A DNA stretch of 19,582 nt from Betaproteobacteria bacterium (GTDB lineage Bacteria > Pseudomonadota > Gammaproteobacteria > Burkholderiales > SG8-39): assembly GCA_009693435.1 (NCBI GenBank), contig SHXF01000078.1, forward strand, positions 1 through 19,582, given 5' to 3'. Below are positions 1 through 8,856 of the stretch, in pieces. Within the stretch, counting starts at the first letter, position 1. Each line of letters begins with the position of its first letter. Below the pieces are notes generated by a model that saw only the letters and a program-made list of their open reading frames with translations, was not told where the DNA came from and ran no database searches. Made by a program: the position numbers and the translations under genes.

Positions 1-244
1 CAGGCTGAAGGTAGAAAAAGCAGAGAAATCGTCAAATAAACGGTCGGTAGCGAGTAATTTCATGCCTATCGCATATTTCATTCCGCAGTGGAGTGAATCA
101 CCTCTGTGCTCAAATGCCAACTGCTAAAATTGAAAAAATCACAGCCTCTGAGGGGAATGGCCCCGTTGATCAACGTTCTACAGGCGTTCTGCTACAATTC
201 GCACCTCAAAATTTGCAATACCATCAAAGGGGAAGGAGCCCGAT
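1..244. other. AT-rich upstream region of acpP, no gene supported
   Basis: I see no credible coding end here. FabG is the usual upstream neighbour, but none of the three forward frames shows a FabG-like C-terminus; the frames close at stops near 37-39 and 126-128. The stretch is more AT-rich than the genes that follow, as expected for a promoter region. It contains a short GGGG/CCCC hairpin (152-164) abutting a perfect 10-bp palindrome GTTGATCAAC (165-174), then an extended -10 element (190-198). It is probably the fabG-acpP intergenic region. Confidence 0.5.
190..198 (+). promoter_or_regulatory. Extended -10 promoter for acpP
   Basis: TGCTACAAT matches the extended -10 consensus TGnTATAAT at all but one position. 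No good -35 is found at 16-18 bp; TTGATC at 166-171 would leave a 21-bp spacer, which is too long. An extended -10 can work with a weak -35. Transcription would start near 205, giving a leader of about 40 nt before acpP. This is inferred from motif matching only. Confidence 0.45.
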
Positions 245-487
245 ATGGAAAATATCGAACAACGGGTTAAGAAAATCGTGGCCGAGCAGCTCGGTGTCAA
301 CGAGACGGAGATCAAAAACGAGTCATCCTTCGTGGACGATCTTGGCGCGGATTCCCTTGATACGGTTGAATTGGTGATGGCACTGGAAGAAGAGTTCGAA
401 ACCGAGATTCCAGACGAGGATGCGGAAAAGATAACCACCGTTCAGCAGGCGATCGACTACGTCAGCGCCCATTCCAAGAAGTCCTGA
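245..487 (+). CDS. acpP: Acyl carrier protein
   Basis: Carries growing acyl chains on a phosphopantetheine arm during type II fatty acid synthesis in the cytoplasm. The 80-residue length and acidic composition are typical. The attachment site is Ser37 in the motif [20 protein letters not shown] (31-50), whose DSL core is invariant in the family. Helix III/IV residues such as [12 protein letters not shown] also match. The start follows a strong purine-rich ribosome binding site (AAGGGGAAGGAG, ending about 6 nt before the ATG), in keeping with the high expression of ACP. fabF follows 30 bp downstream. The enzyme that loads its cofactor, AcpS, is encoded at 12268. Confidence 0.98.
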   Translation: MENIEQRVKKIVAEQLGVNETEIKNESSFVDDLGADSLDTVELVMALEEEFETEIPDEDAEKITTVQQAIDYVSAHSKKS

Positions 488-517
488 GATTCCCCATCTT
501 TTCGTCGTTCCTCCAAG

Positions 518-1756
518 TTGAGCCGCCGTCGAGTTGTCGTCACCGGTCTGGGAATAATTTCGCCGGTTGGCAGTAGTGTCCCGATCGCCTGGGCCAACAT
601 ACTGGCAGCGCGATCGGGGATAGGCACCATCACTCGATTCGATCCCGGAGCGCTGTCGTGCCATATTGCGGGCGAAGTAAAGGATTTTGAGGTGACGCAA
701 TACTTGTCCGCCAAGGAAGCGCGCAGGATGGACAAGTTCATTCACTACGGTATGGCAGCCGGGATTCAGGCAATAAGGGACTCTGGACTCGAAATTACGC
801 CGGACAACGCGGAACGCACGGGTGTGGTTATCGGCTCGGGAATAGGCGGTCTGCCGATGATAGAAGAAACTCACAACGATTACCTCAGCGGTGGTCCGCG
901 CAAAATATCTCCATTCTTCATTCCCAGCACGATCATCAATATGATCGCGGGCAATCTGTCGATCATGTTCGGCATGAAGGGCCCGAATCTCGCAATCGTT
1001 ACGGCATGCACGACCGCGACTCACTGTATCGGCGAAGCAGGGCGTCTGATCGAGTATGGCGATTGCGACGCTGTGGTAGCAGGCGGAGCGGAATCGACGG
1101 TTACACCGCTCACCATAGGTGGCTTTGCGGCGGCGCGGGCGCTCTCAACGCGGAATGATGATCCTTGTACCGCCAGCCGTCCTTGGGACAGGGACCGCGA
1201 CGGATTCGTTCTTGGAGAAGGCGCTGGCGTACTCATGCTGGAGGAGTACGATCATGCACGGAAGCGGGGTGCACGCATCTATGCCGAACTGGCTGGTTAT
1301 GGCATGAGTGCAGATGCTTTCCACATGACCGCGCCGCCTGGTGATGGGGATGGCGCATTTCGATGCATGCAGAAAGCGCTGAGCAACGCCGGCATGAACA
1401 CGACCGACATCGATTACATAAACGCCCATGGCACGTCGACGCCCCTTGGGGATGTGGCGGAGACGATGGCAGTCAAGCGGTGTTTCGGAGACCAGGCGAA
1501 AAAACTGGCAGTGAGCTCGACTAAGTCGATGACAGGTCATTTGCTTGGTGCCTCCGGTGGCGTAGAGGCGGTATTCTCGGTATTGGCGGTCCGCGATCAG
1601 GTAGCTCCCCCCACAGCCAATTTTTTCAACCGGGATCCGGAGTGCGATCTGGATTACGTACCCAATGTCGCTCGAAACATGCCAATCCGTGCAGCCCTGT
1701 CCAATTCGTTCGGATTTGGCGGCACAAACGGCACTCTGATTTTCCGCAGGGTTTGA
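518..1756 (+). CDS. fabF: 3-oxoacyl-ACP synthase II
   Basis: Condenses malonyl-ACP with acyl-ACP to elongate fatty acids; FabF also elongates palmitoleate, which affects temperature-dependent membrane fluidity. At 412 residues it aligns almost end to end with E. coli FabF (413). The Cys-His-His triad is visible: Cys164 in VTACTTATH, His304 in NAHGTSTP and His341 in MTGHLLGA. The C-terminal [11 protein letters not shown] loop is present. The start is TTG: no ATG or GTG fits, and [12 protein letters not shown] aligns with the E. coli N-terminus [12 protein letters not shown]. No clear Shine-Dalgarno precedes it, so translation may depend partly on ribosomes finishing acpP 30 bp upstream. Its stop overlaps the start of the next gene. 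Confidence 0.97.
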   Translation: MSRRRVVVTGLGIISPVGSSVPIAWANILAARSGIGTITRFDPGALSCHIAGEVKDFEVTQYLSAKEARRMDKFIHYGMAAGIQAIRDSGLEITPDNAERTGVVIGSGIGGLPMIEETHNDYLSGGPRKISPFFIPSTIINMIAGNLSIMFGMKGPNLAIVTACTTATHCIGEAGRLIEYGDCDAVVAGGAESTVTPLTIGGFAAARALSTRNDDPCTASRPWDRDRDGFVLGEGAGVLMLEEYDHARKRGARIYAELAGYGMSADAFHMTAPPGDGDGAFRCMQKALSNAGMNTTDIDYINAHGTSTPLGDVAETMAVKRCFGDQAKKLAVSSTKSMTGHLLGASGGVEAVFSVLAVRDQVAPPTANFFNRDPECDLDYVPNVARNMPIRAALSNSFGFGGTNGTLIFRRV

Positions 1757-2205
1757 CGCTCCGGATAGAGCCGCGGCCGTCTATCGTTCTCGCGGCGATC
1801 CTGACTGTGCTGCATCTGGCGGCGTTCGGTAGTGCCTGTATGAGCCTTGAAGGCTGGCCATTTGTATTCGTGGCATCAGGAATCTTGTTATCGGGGACAG
1901 TAGCGTCTTTGGCCGCACTCCGCACTATTCCCGGTCTTGTCATTCTGGAACTCGATGACCAAGGTCGTGCCACTTGGGTGGATTCCGGCCAGCAGCGCCA
2001 TGGCCCTTGTCCAGTACGGGTCGGTCTAGTTCTTCCTTGGCTTGTCACGTTCGCCGTGGTACGCACCGATGGGTGCAGACATTGGGTCGTATTGGTTTCT
2101 GACTCGGTTCCGCAACAGACAATGCGCCGTACGCGCATGTGGTTACGATGGAATTCGGCATCCTTCCCGAAAGCTAAACGCGATAATAATCCTGACGCCA
2201 AATGA
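1753..2205 (+). CDS. YgfX/CptA-like two-helix membrane protein
   Basis: A 150-residue protein with the YgfX (PF07254) layout: a short N-terminus (TLRIEPRPS), two hydrophobic helices near residues 11-30 and 36-56, then a soluble domain ending in an R-rich segment ([10 protein letters not shown]). E. coli YgfX (CptA) is an inner-membrane protein described as a toxin acting on MreB/FtsZ and paired with SdhE/CptB; no SdhE-like gene is in this window. I chose TTG at 1753 because it overlaps the fabF stop (TTGA), a coupling type seen repeatedly here. The same frame is open further upstream inside fabF, but that part reads as a shadow. Assignment rests on architecture, the C-terminal pattern and location between fabF and rpoE. 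Its role here is unknown. Confidence 0.65.
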   Translation: MTLRIEPRPSIVLAAILTVLHLAAFGSACMSLEGWPFVFVASGILLSGTVASLAALRTIPGLVILELDDQGRATWVDSGQQRHGPCPVRVGLVLPWLVTFAVVRTDGCRHWVVLVSDSVPQQTMRRTRMWLRWNSASFPKAKRDNNPDAK

Positions 2206-2230
2206 ACTATTTCCTAACCTTCTGGTCTAG
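2203..2230 (+). promoter_or_regulatory. Putative sigma-E promoter of the rpoE operon
   Basis: The -35 element TGAACTA (2203-2209) matches the sigma-E consensus GGAACTT at 5 of 7 positions. The -10 element GGTCTAG (2224-2230) carries the TCTA core. The 16-nt gap between the -35 and TCTA equals, as I recall it, that of the E. coli rpoE autoregulated promoter. The site begins in the stop codon of the YgfX-like gene and lies about 100 bp before rpoE. Transcription would start near 2236, giving a leader of about 95 nt. Confidence 0.5.
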
Positions 2231-2263
2231 ATGCAAGGGTTCTGCCCAACGCCACCCGGCTGG

Positions 2264-2300
2264 AATGGACAGACGAGCCACGGCCATCAGCGGGTCCATT
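2264..2300. repeat. Inverted repeat in the rpoE leader
   Basis: AATGGAC (2264-2270) and GTCCATT (2294-2300) are perfect 7-bp complements with a 23-nt loop. In the transcript from the sigma-E-like promoter this could form a hairpin about 30 nt before the rpoE start, where only a weak GGCGG ribosome binding site is seen. A 7-bp repeat at this distance can also arise by chance. Confidence 0.3.
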
Positions 2301-2331
2301 CGTCCGAGCAGTCGCAACATGATGGCGGACA

Positions 2332-2931
2332 ATGGGTGACCGGGAACTGGACCGGCGACTGGTAGAGCGGGCGCAACGTGGTGACAAGCACGCGTTTGAG
2401 TTACTGGTCTCGAAATATCAGCGCAAGCTGGCAAGATTGCTGTCGCGTTTTATACGTGACCAGGCGGAGGTCGAGGATGTTGCCCAGGAAACTTTCATAA
2501 AGGCGTATCGTGCCCTGCCAACCTTTCGAGGAGACAGTGCGTTTTATACGTGGCTATACCGGATTGGAATAAATGCCGCGAAGAATTATCTCGTTGCAAG
2601 CGGTCGGAGAGCGCCGACTGCGACCAGATACGAAGTCGAAGATGCTGAGGGTTTCGATGACAGCGACCAGTTGCGGGATGTCAACACGCCCGAAAGCATT
2701 CTTATGTCCAGGCAGGTTGGGCAGACGGTCAGTGCAGCATTGGAAAACTTGCCCGAAGATTTGCGTACTGCAATAACCTTGCGCGAAATCGAAGGGCTGA
2801 GTTACGACGACATCGCAAGTATCATGAATTGTCCGATTGGAACCGTTCGTTCCAGGATCTTCAGGGCGCGCGAGGCGATCGCAGCCCGATTGCAGCCGTT
2901 GCTGGATACCAGTAAAGATAGAAGGTGGTGA
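2332..2931 (+). CDS. rpoE: RNA polymerase sigma factor RpoE (ECF sigma-E/AlgU)
   Basis: Directs RNA polymerase to envelope-stress promoters when released from RseA. The 199-residue protein shows sigma region 2 (about 10-95: QETFIKAYRALPTFRG and FYTWLYRIGINAAKNYLVA, nearly identical to E. coli RpoE) and region 4 (about 130-190: LPEDLRTAITLREIEGLSYD, then GTVRSRIFRAREAI, the -35 recognition helix). The linker between them is acidic. ATG 2332 aligns with family N-termini; its ribosome binding site is weak. rseA starts 3 nt after the stop, behind a good AAGGTGG site. A sigma-E-like promoter upstream (2203-2230) suggests positive autoregulation. Confidence 0.97.
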   Translation: MGDRELDRRLVERAQRGDKHAFELLVSKYQRKLARLLSRFIRDQAEVEDVAQETFIKAYRALPTFRGDSAFYTWLYRIGINAAKNYLVASGRRAPTATRYEVEDAEGFDDSDQLRDVNTPESILMSRQVGQTVSAALENLPEDLRTAITLREIEGLSYDDIASIMNCPIGTVRSRIFRAREAIAARLQPLLDTSKDRRW

Positions 2932-2934
2932 ACC

Positions 2935-3438
2935 ATGGATGAGAAGTTTTCGTCATTTCTCGACGGCGAACTGGTCGATTCGGAAATGGATGCATTCCTC
3001 TCCCGGATCAAATTTGATGACAAACCGAGGCGCAGCTGGGACACATATCATCTGATCGGGGACGCCATGCGAGGTCAGCTGAATTCTGAAGTGGCGTCCC
3101 GGGTGGCATTGCGCTTAGCCGGCGAGCCTGTTGTTATGGCGCGGACGCGATCCCGGTACCGGGGGCTTTCAAGACAAGCATTCTGGCCAGCCATGTCCGC
3201 TGCGGCGGGAATTGCGGCGGTCATGATAGTGGCTTTCATGGCATTACCTGGTGCGGTGATTGATCCGCCGGTCGTCGCAACACCACAAACGCCGAATGTC
3301 GCGCCCCCGGTTGCGGTAGCGGGCAAATTCGATCGATACCTGCTGGCACATCAACGATTTTCGTCCAGCAGCACGATGCAGGGTGTTGCACCATACGTGC
3401 GCACCGTGTCCGCGGGCCGCAACGGATCGCCGAAATGA
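2935..3438 (+). CDS. rseA: Anti-sigma-E factor RseA/MucA
   Basis: A single-pass inner-membrane protein that sequesters RpoE on the cytoplasmic side until stress triggers its regulated proteolysis. Of 167 residues, 1-65 form the sigma-binding domain (MDEKFSSFLDGELVDSEMDA opens it, then SWDTYHLIGDAMRGQ). One hydrophobic helix spans about 84-106. A Pro/Val-rich periplasmic segment follows, and the C-terminus HQRFSSSSTMQGVAPYVRTV is the conserved MucA-type tail in the RseB-contacting region. It sits directly between rpoE and rseB, and its stop overlaps the rseB start by 4 nt (ATGA), so the regulator and its sensor are probably made together. Confidence 0.94.
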   Translation: MDEKFSSFLDGELVDSEMDAFLSRIKFDDKPRRSWDTYHLIGDAMRGQLNSEVASRVALRLAGEPVVMARTRSRYRGLSRQAFWPAMSAAAGIAAVMIVAFMALPGAVIDPPVVATPQTPNVAPPVAVAGKFDRYLLAHQRFSSSSTMQGVAPYVRTVSAGRNGSPK

Positions 3439-4400
3439 GGCTGCTGCTGCATCTCATATTCCTGCTCCCTTTTTCGGCTGCTTTCGCACAGACTGAGCCA
3501 ACGGCCCTTGATCTGTTGCAGCGCGTATATTCCGCGACTCTGAAATTGAGCTATACGGGAACCTTCTTGTATCAGCAAGGACAGTCCAGTGAGACTTCCC
3601 GAATTACGCGAATTGTCGACTCATCGGGAGCGCACGAGAGACTTGAAACCTTGGATGGAATGCCCCGGGAAATCATTCGCAGAAATGACGAAGTGGTATG
3701 TTACTTGCCGGCAACAATGACGGTGCGCGTGGACAAGCTTCCTGGTCGAAGCGGCTTGCCTGCGTCCATACCGGTGCACGCCAGAGAACTGGGGGAGTAC
3801 TACACCGTTCGAAAAGGCGAAATTGAGCGGGTTGCGGGATATGACTGCCAGATTGTGTTTCTTGAGCCGAAGGACAACCTTCGATATGGGCACAAGCTCT
3901 GGGTCGACCTCAGCACAGGCATGCTTCTCAAGGCTCACACAATTGGCCGGACCGGTGAAGATCTTGAGCGGTTTGCCTTTAGCGACCTCCAGATCGGCGG
4001 AAATATAGACAGGGACAAACTCAGGTCACGCTATTCGCGCAAGGGAAAAGACTGGCGGATTGAGGACTCTGCTGGTGTTCATGCCAATCTTGTCGACGCA
4101 GGTTGGTCGATCAAGGCGGCACCTATAGGGTTCAAGAAAGTAAGCGAGATGACCCGAACCTTGGGTGGCGCCAGCGGAGTTGGGCACATAGTGCTGTCTG
4201 ACGGGCTCGCCGCCGTTTCGGTGTTCATCGAGTCCGCAGCCTCACGGCAGGCTGGATCCCAGCCTGGACTTGTGAGACAGGGGGCCATACATGTTTACAT
4301 GCGTTTGATAGGTAACCACTGGATCACAGTAGTAGGCGAGGCGCCCGCCGAAAACGTTAGATTTATCGCCAATGCGGTGGAATACCGAAAACCGCGATAA
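3435..4400 (+). CDS. rseB: Periplasmic sigma-E regulator RseB/MucB
   Basis: A periplasmic sensor that binds the RseA periplasmic domain and shields it from cleavage; in E. coli it responds to misplaced lipopolysaccharide and lipoprotein-like signals. The 321-residue precursor begins with a clear signal peptide (MRLLLHLIFLLPFSAAFAQ, cleavage near residue 19). A LolA/LolB-like domain follows (about 22-190; YTGTFLYQQG and the region of KLWVDLSTGMLLKAHT), then the smaller MucB/RseB C-terminal domain (about 210-318; AGWSIKAAPIGFKKV, HIVLSDGLAAVSVFIE, GNHWITVVGEAP). The start codon overlaps the rseA stop (ATGA). The next gene begins 91 bp later. Confidence 0.95.
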   Translation: MRLLLHLIFLLPFSAAFAQTEPTALDLLQRVYSATLKLSYTGTFLYQQGQSSETSRITRIVDSSGAHERLETLDGMPREIIRRNDEVVCYLPATMTVRVDKLPGRSGLPASIPVHARELGEYYTVRKGEIERVAGYDCQIVFLEPKDNLRYGHKLWVDLSTGMLLKAHTIGRTGEDLERFAFSDLQIGGNIDRDKLRSRYSRKGKDWRIEDSAGVHANLVDAGWSIKAAPIGFKKVSEMTRTLGGASGVGHIVLSDGLAAVSVFIESAASRQAGSQPGLVRQGAIHVYMRLIGNHWITVVGEAPAENVRFIANAVEYRKPR

Positions 4401-4491
4401 GGAATCGGTCCGCCGTTACGCCGTACCGGTAGTCCAGTGCGTCGCTGCATTTTGCGTTGAGAACCAATAGTGTCTATTTGAGGATAGCGAA

Positions 4492-5943
4492 ATGGCAAGA
4501 AATCTGTTGTATCTGTTCGTCATGATCCTGCCGCTCACGGCGATTGCCCAAGGACGGGATCTCCCCGACTTTACCGATCTTGTGGAAAAACAGGGACATA
4601 CCGTCGTCAACATCAGTACCTCGCAGGTTGTCAGAGACCGGCGTGCGTCGCCCCAGAATCCAGGTATCGATGAGAATGATCCCTTCCATGAATTCTTCCG
4701 GCGCTTCATTCCCCGCAACCCTGGCCAATCGCCGAACCCTGCTCCAGGGCAGGGGCAAGGGCCCCGTGAATTTGAAAGCCGATCTTTGGGTTCAGGCTTC
4801 ATTATCAGTCCAGACGGATACATTCTGACCAACGCACACGTTGTCGAAACGGCTGACGAGATCAACGTCAAGCTGACAGACAAGCGCGAATTCAAAGCAC
4901 GGGTCATTGGTGCAGACAGGCGAACCGATGTTGCCTTGCTAAAAATAGACGCGCGCAATTTGCCGGCTGTCAGGCTCGGTGACCCCGTAAAACTGAGAGT
5001 GGGTGAATGGGTCCTGGCGATCGGCTCGCCTTTCGGTTTCGATAACACTGTCACAGCGGGAATCGTCAGCGCCAAAGGCAGGGCGTTGCCGCAGGAGAAT
5101 TTCGTTCCGTTCATTCAGACTGATGTTGCGATCAATCCCGGAAATTCAGGGGGGCCCTTGTTCAATATGAAGGGAGAGGTTGTTGGCATCAACTCGCAGA
5201 TTTACAGCCGGACGGGTGGTTTCATGGGATTGTCCTTCGCGATCCCGATAGACGTCGCGATGGATATCCAGACCCAGTTGCGCCAGAGCGGACGTGTCAG
5301 CCGCGGGCGAATCGGCGTCGTCATACAGGAAGTATCAAAGGAACTGGCCGATTCGTTTGGTTTGGCCATGCCGGCCGGCGCACTGGTAAATGGTGTGGAA
5401 AAAGGGGGGCCGGCGGAAAGAGCGGGCGTTGAGACTGGTGACATTATTCTGAAGTTCGATGGAAAGTCGGTCAACACGTCCTCCGACCTGCCGCGTATCG
5501 TGGGAAGCACTAAACCGGGAAGCAAGGTCGGCATGGAGGTGTGGCGCAAAGGATCAAGCAAAGACGTTTCCATCACAATCGGCGAAATCCCAGAAGACCG
5601 GGTGGCACTTCGCGACGGAGCGCGAGGCCGTCAGGCCGAGCAAACGGTGAATCGCCTCGGATTGGTTGTGAATGATCTGACAGTGATTCAAAAGCGCGAC
5701 ATGAAGCTCGACTCGGGTGTAATCGTGGAAGACGTGCGAACGACCGCCCGGCGAATCGAAGTGCGGCCGGGCGATGTCATCACCGCGGTGACGAGCAAGG
5801 GGCAGACTTTGGAATTGAAATCTGCGGAGCTGTTCAACAAGTACCTGACCCAGACTGACAAGAGCGCCACCTTGACGCTTCACGTCCGGCGCGGTGAAAG
5901 CAATCTGTTTGTCACAGTGCGAGGCGAAGGTGCGGCCGGCTGA
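4492..5943 (+). CDS. mucD: Periplasmic serine protease MucD/DegP-like
   Basis: An HtrA-family protease-chaperone that removes damaged envelope proteins. The 483-residue precursor has a signal peptide (residues 1-19, ending TAIAQ), a trypsin-like domain with His116 (TNAHVV), Asp146 (RRTDVALL) and Ser219 (NPGNSGGP), and two PDZ domains (about 272-365 and 385-480; RIGVVIQEV opens the first). A Pro/Gly/Gln-rich loop lies at 74-93, before the protease core. GAGG at 4480-4483 is a suitable ribosome binding site. In the 91 bp after rseB I find neither a convincing promoter nor a terminator, so it is probably read from the rpoE operon. DegP, DegQ and MucD are hard to tell apart by sequence; the operon position favours MucD. 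Confidence 0.95.
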   Translation: MARNLLYLFVMILPLTAIAQGRDLPDFTDLVEKQGHTVVNISTSQVVRDRRASPQNPGIDENDPFHEFFRRFIPRNPGQSPNPAPGQGQGPREFESRSLGSGFIISPDGYILTNAHVVETADEINVKLTDKREFKARVIGADRRTDVALLKIDARNLPAVRLGDPVKLRVGEWVLAIGSPFGFDNTVTAGIVSAKGRALPQENFVPFIQTDVAINPGNSGGPLFNMKGEVVGINSQIYSRTGGFMGLSFAIPIDVAMDIQTQLRQSGRVSRGRIGVVIQEVSKELADSFGLAMPAGALVNGVEKGGPAERAGVETGDIILKFDGKSVNTSSDLPRIVGSTKPGSKVGMEVWRKGSSKDVSITIGEIPEDRVALRDGARGRQAEQTVNRLGLVVNDLTVIQKRDMKLDSGVIVEDVRTTARRIEVRPGDVITAVTSKGQTLELKSAELFNKYLTQTDKSATLTLHVRRGESNLFVTVRGEGAAG

Positions 5944-6223
5944 GGAGCGTGCGTCTTTTAATAACAAGGGCAAAATACTGCTTCCCCGAATCACGCTCTA
6001 CAGCCGAAAAAACTGCCACCTCTGCGACGATATGCTGAAAGCACTGGAGGCTCTTCGTGTGGATCTGCATTTCCACCTGGATGTGATAGACGTAGATGCC
6101 AATCCGGATCTCGCGCGTCGCTACGGGGAATTGGTGCCCGTACTTGCCGCAGGCGCCAGCGTCATATGCCAATATCGCCTCAATGTGTCCGAACTGCGTG
6201 CCACACTGAGCAAAATACGTTAG
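5930..6223 (+). CDS. Glutaredoxin-like thiol-disulfide protein
   Basis: A small thioredoxin-fold protein of the glutaredoxin-like/DUF836 type, with the redox motif CHLC in TLYSRKNCHLCDDMLKAL. The cis-proline region reads GELVPVLAAG. The partner and substrate are unknown. The start is uncertain: GTG 5930 overlaps the end of mucD by 14 nt and follows GAGGCGAAGG; CTG 5978 follows AAGGG at good spacing and would give the usual short N-terminus just before the first beta strand; ATG 5894 would lie deep in mucD and looks too early. The gene ends 17 bp before lepA. The mucD-glutaredoxin-lepA order is common in betaproteobacteria. Confidence 0.85.
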   Translation: MRPAEERASFNNKGKILLPRITLYSRKNCHLCDDMLKALEALRVDLHFHLDVIDVDANPDLARRYGELVPVLAAGASVICQYRLNVSELRATLSKIR

Positions 6224-6240
6224 ACTTCAGGGTTTTCTGA

Positions 6241-8064
6241 ATGGACGGGGTGCTGAGCGCGCCCCTTTTGATGGACCACATCCGCAATTTTTCCATCATC
6301 GCCCATATCGATCACGGGAAGTCGACGCTTGCCGACCGGTTCATCCAGCGTTGCGGCGGTCTTTCGGACAGGGAAATGTCCGAGCAGGTTCTGGATTCCA
6401 TGGAACTTGAACGCGAGCGCGGGATTACGATCAAGGCGCAGACAGCTGCGCTGAACTATCGCGCCCGCGATGGCAAGACATACTTGCTCAACCTGATCGA
6501 TACACCCGGACATGTTGACTTTTCCTACGAGGTATCGCGATCGCTGGCCGCATGCGAAGGCGCATTGCTGGTGGTCGATGCAAGTCAGGGCGTGGAAGCA
6601 CAGACCGTCGCCAATTGCTACACGGCGATAGAGCAGGGGGTGGAGGTCGTTCCCGTTCTGAACAAGATCGACCTACCCTCGGCCAATCCGGAGCAGACCA
6701 TTAAGGAAATAGAGGACGTGGTCGGCATTGCTGCGGAGGATGCGGTGCGAGCCAGCGCCAAGACAGGCGAGGGCGTCGAAGACATACTGGAGGCCGTGAT
6801 CGCCAGAATACCGGCGCCGAAGGGCAATCCTGCCGCCCCGCTCAAGGCATTGGTCATCGATTCCTGGTTCGATAACTATGTGGGCGTGATCATGCTAATC
6901 CGGGTAGTTGACGGTACGCTGCGCCCTAAGGACAGGATCTTGCTGATGTCGACGCAGGCACATCACCTCTGCGAACAGGTTGGCGTGTTTACGCCAAAGT
7001 CAAATTCAAGAGAGCAGCTTTCAGCGGGGGAAGTGGGATTTGTCATTGCTGGCGTAAAGGAACTCAAGGATGCGCGAGTCGGCGATACCATGACCAACGC
7101 CGACCATCCCGCAATCAAGGCACTCCCGGGCTTCAAGGAGATCAAGCCCCAGGTTTTTGCCGGACTCTATCCGGTGGAGGCAAATCAGTATGAAGCTCTG
7201 CGCGACTCACTTGAGAAGCTGAAGCTCAATGACGCCTCGCTGCACTATGAGCCGGAAGTGTCTCAAGCGCTGGGATTCGGATTTCGATGCGGCTTCCTGG
7301 GTCTCTTGCATATGGATATCGTCCAGGAAAGGCTGGAGCGGGAGTACGACGTCGACCTCATCACGACGGCACCGACCGTTGTCTACGAGATTGCGCTGAG
7401 AGACGAAACCGTCATCAGGATAGAGAATCCGTCGAAGATGCCGGATCCCTCGAAAATCGAAGAGATTCGCGAGCCGATTATAACTGCGACGATATTCGTG
7501 CCCCAGGAATACGTCGGGGCAATTATTACGCTTTGCACACAAAAGCGCGGCCTGCAAAAAAACATGCAGTACCTCGGCCGCCAGGTGATGCTTACTTACG
7601 AGTTGCCGCTAGCCGAAGTCGTGATGGATTTTTTCGACAAACTGAAGTCTGCCAGTCGGGGCTACGCGTCGCTTGACTACGACTTCAAGGAATATCGTAG
7701 TGCGGATATGGTGCGCCTCGATGTCCTCATCAACAGCGAAAGGGTGGACGCGTTGTCCCTGATGATTCACCGCGCGAGCAGCGCGTTCCGGGGGCGTGAT
7801 CTGGTTGCCAGAATGCGGGCGCTTATCCCCAGGCAGATGTTCGATGTGGCAGTGCAGGCGGCAGTAGGCTCCCACATCATCGCCCGCGAAACAGTCAAGG
7901 CGCTCAGAAAGAACGTATTGGCCAAGTGTTATGGCGGTGACATATCCCGAAAGCGCAAATTGCTGGAAAAGCAGAAGGCTGGCAAGAAAAGAATGAAACA
8001 GGTTGGGTCGGTGGAAATTCCACAAGAGGCCTTCTTGGCGATTCTGCAAGTTGAACAGAAGTGA
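6241..8064 (+). CDS. lepA: Elongation factor 4 (LepA)
   Basis: A ribosome-binding GTPase linked to back-translocation and 30S assembly. It has all G-domain motifs: AHIDHGKST (G1), [11 protein letters not shown] (G2), DTPGHVDF (G3), NKID (G4) and SAKTGEG (G5). EF-G-like domains II, III and V follow, and then the LepA-specific C-terminal domain ([20 protein letters not shown], then [12 protein letters not shown]). ATG 6241 has an AGGG site 8 nt upstream and gives 607 residues. ATG 6271 (597 residues) fits the family N-terminus ([18 protein letters not shown]) better but has no obvious binding site. The stop overlaps the lepB start (GTGA), as the two genes are coupled in many proteobacteria. Confidence 0.97.
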   Translation: MDGVLSAPLLMDHIRNFSIIAHIDHGKSTLADRFIQRCGGLSDREMSEQVLDSMELERERGITIKAQTAALNYRARDGKTYLLNLIDTPGHVDFSYEVSRSLAACEGALLVVDASQGVEAQTVANCYTAIEQGVEVVPVLNKIDLPSANPEQTIKEIEDVVGIAAEDAVRASAKTGEGVEDILEAVIARIPAPKGNPAAPLKALVIDSWFDNYVGVIMLIRVVDGTLRPKDRILLMSTQAHHLCEQVGVFTPKSNSREQLSAGEVGFVIAGVKELKDARVGDTMTNADHPAIKALPGFKEIKPQVFAGLYPVEANQYEALRDSLEKLKLNDASLHYEPEVSQALGFGFRCGFLGLLHMDIVQERLEREYDVDLITTAPTVVYEIALRDETVIRIENPSKMPDPSKIEEIREPIITATIFVPQEYVGAIITLCTQKRGLQKNMQYLGRQVMLTYELPLAEVVMDFFDKLKSASRGYASLDYDFKEYRSADMVRLDVLINSERVDALSLMIHRASSAFRGRDLVARMRALIPRQMFDVAVQAAVGSHIIARETVKALRKNVLAKCYGGDISRKRKLLEKQKAGKKRMKQVGSVEIPQEAFLAILQVEQK

Positions 8065-8849
8065 GTTTTGCTCTCCTGCTGTTCGTGCTATTGCTTGTTA
8101 CAGGAGCGGTTGCCTTGGCGGACCGGGTTCACTTTTCCAAGTTGCGGGACAAGGAGGAACGGGAGCCATGGTGGATCGAGTACGGAAAGAGTTTCTTCCC
8201 GGTGATTCTCATTGTGTTCTTTCTCCGGTCCTTTCTCGTAGAACCATTCAAAATTCCGTCTGGGTCGATGATACCCACGCTCGTGGTGGGGGACTTCATC
8301 CTCGTGAACAAGTTTACCTATGGCATCCGGCTGCCGATCATTAATCTGAAAATGGTCGACATTAATGACCCGAAGCGAGGCGATGTCATGGTGTTTCGGT
8401 ACCCGGAAGATCCTTCGCTGGACTACATCAAGCGCGTGGTAGGTTTGCCGGGAGACCGTATCTCCTACACCAATAAAATACTCTCGATAAACGGCACGGA
8501 GGTCGAGCGGGGGCCGTTACCCGACTACCTTAATCGCGAACGGATTCACTATTCAAGACAGTACAGGGAAAAGGTGGGAGAAGTCGAACATGCGATCTTG
8601 ATTGAAGATGACGCCCCGCCGGGACTCCCCTTTATCAAGCAATTCCCGTTCAGGGAAAATTGTATTTACAATGCCGAGGGTGTTACCTGCGCCGTGCCGG
8701 CGGGGCATTACTTTATGATGGGCGACAATCGCGACAATTCGGCAGACAGCCGTGTTTGGGGTTTTGTGCCTGAGGAAAATATCGTAGGCCGGGCTTTTTT
8801 CATTTGGTTCAATTTCAGCGAACCTAACCGCTTTGGCGGATTCAAGTGA
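8061..8849 (+). CDS. lepB: Signal peptidase I
   Basis: Cleaves signal peptides from exported proteins at the outer face of the inner membrane; RseB and MucD from this window are likely substrates. The 262 residues show two N-terminal hydrophobic segments (about 2-20 and 44-60). The Ser/Lys dyad is Ser69 in [10 protein letters not shown] and Lys124 in [12 protein letters not shown]. The late box [15 protein letters not shown] is also present. GTG 8061 overlaps the lepA stop by 4 nt (GTGA), so translation is probably coupled. DUF4845 follows 7 nt after the stop. Confidence 0.97.
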   Translation: MSFALLLFVLLLVTGAVALADRVHFSKLRDKEEREPWWIEYGKSFFPVILIVFFLRSFLVEPFKIPSGSMIPTLVVGDFILVNKFTYGIRLPIINLKMVDINDPKRGDVMVFRYPEDPSLDYIKRVVGLPGDRISYTNKILSINGTEVERGPLPDYLNRERIHYSRQYREKVGEVEHAILIEDDAPPGLPFIKQFPFRENCIYNAEGVTCAVPAGHYFMMGDNRDNSADSRVWGFVPEENIVGRAFFIWFNFSEPNRFGGFK

Positions 8850-8856
8850 GGAAAAA

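Noticed and set aside
323..1024. Long minus-strand open frame opposite fabF (233 codons)
   Set aside because: It lies antisense to acpP and fabF, whose products are unmistakable, and its translation resembles no protein family; it is a shadow of GC-biased coding.
4401..4491. Possible separate promoter for mucD in the rseB-mucD gap
   Set aside because: TTGCGT and TATTTG at 17-bp spacing match sigma-70 poorly, and no sigma-E boxes with correct spacing are present.
4416..5114. Minus-strand open frame of 232 codons opposite mucD
   Set aside because: Antisense to the protease domain; serine-rich, low-information translation typical of a shadow.
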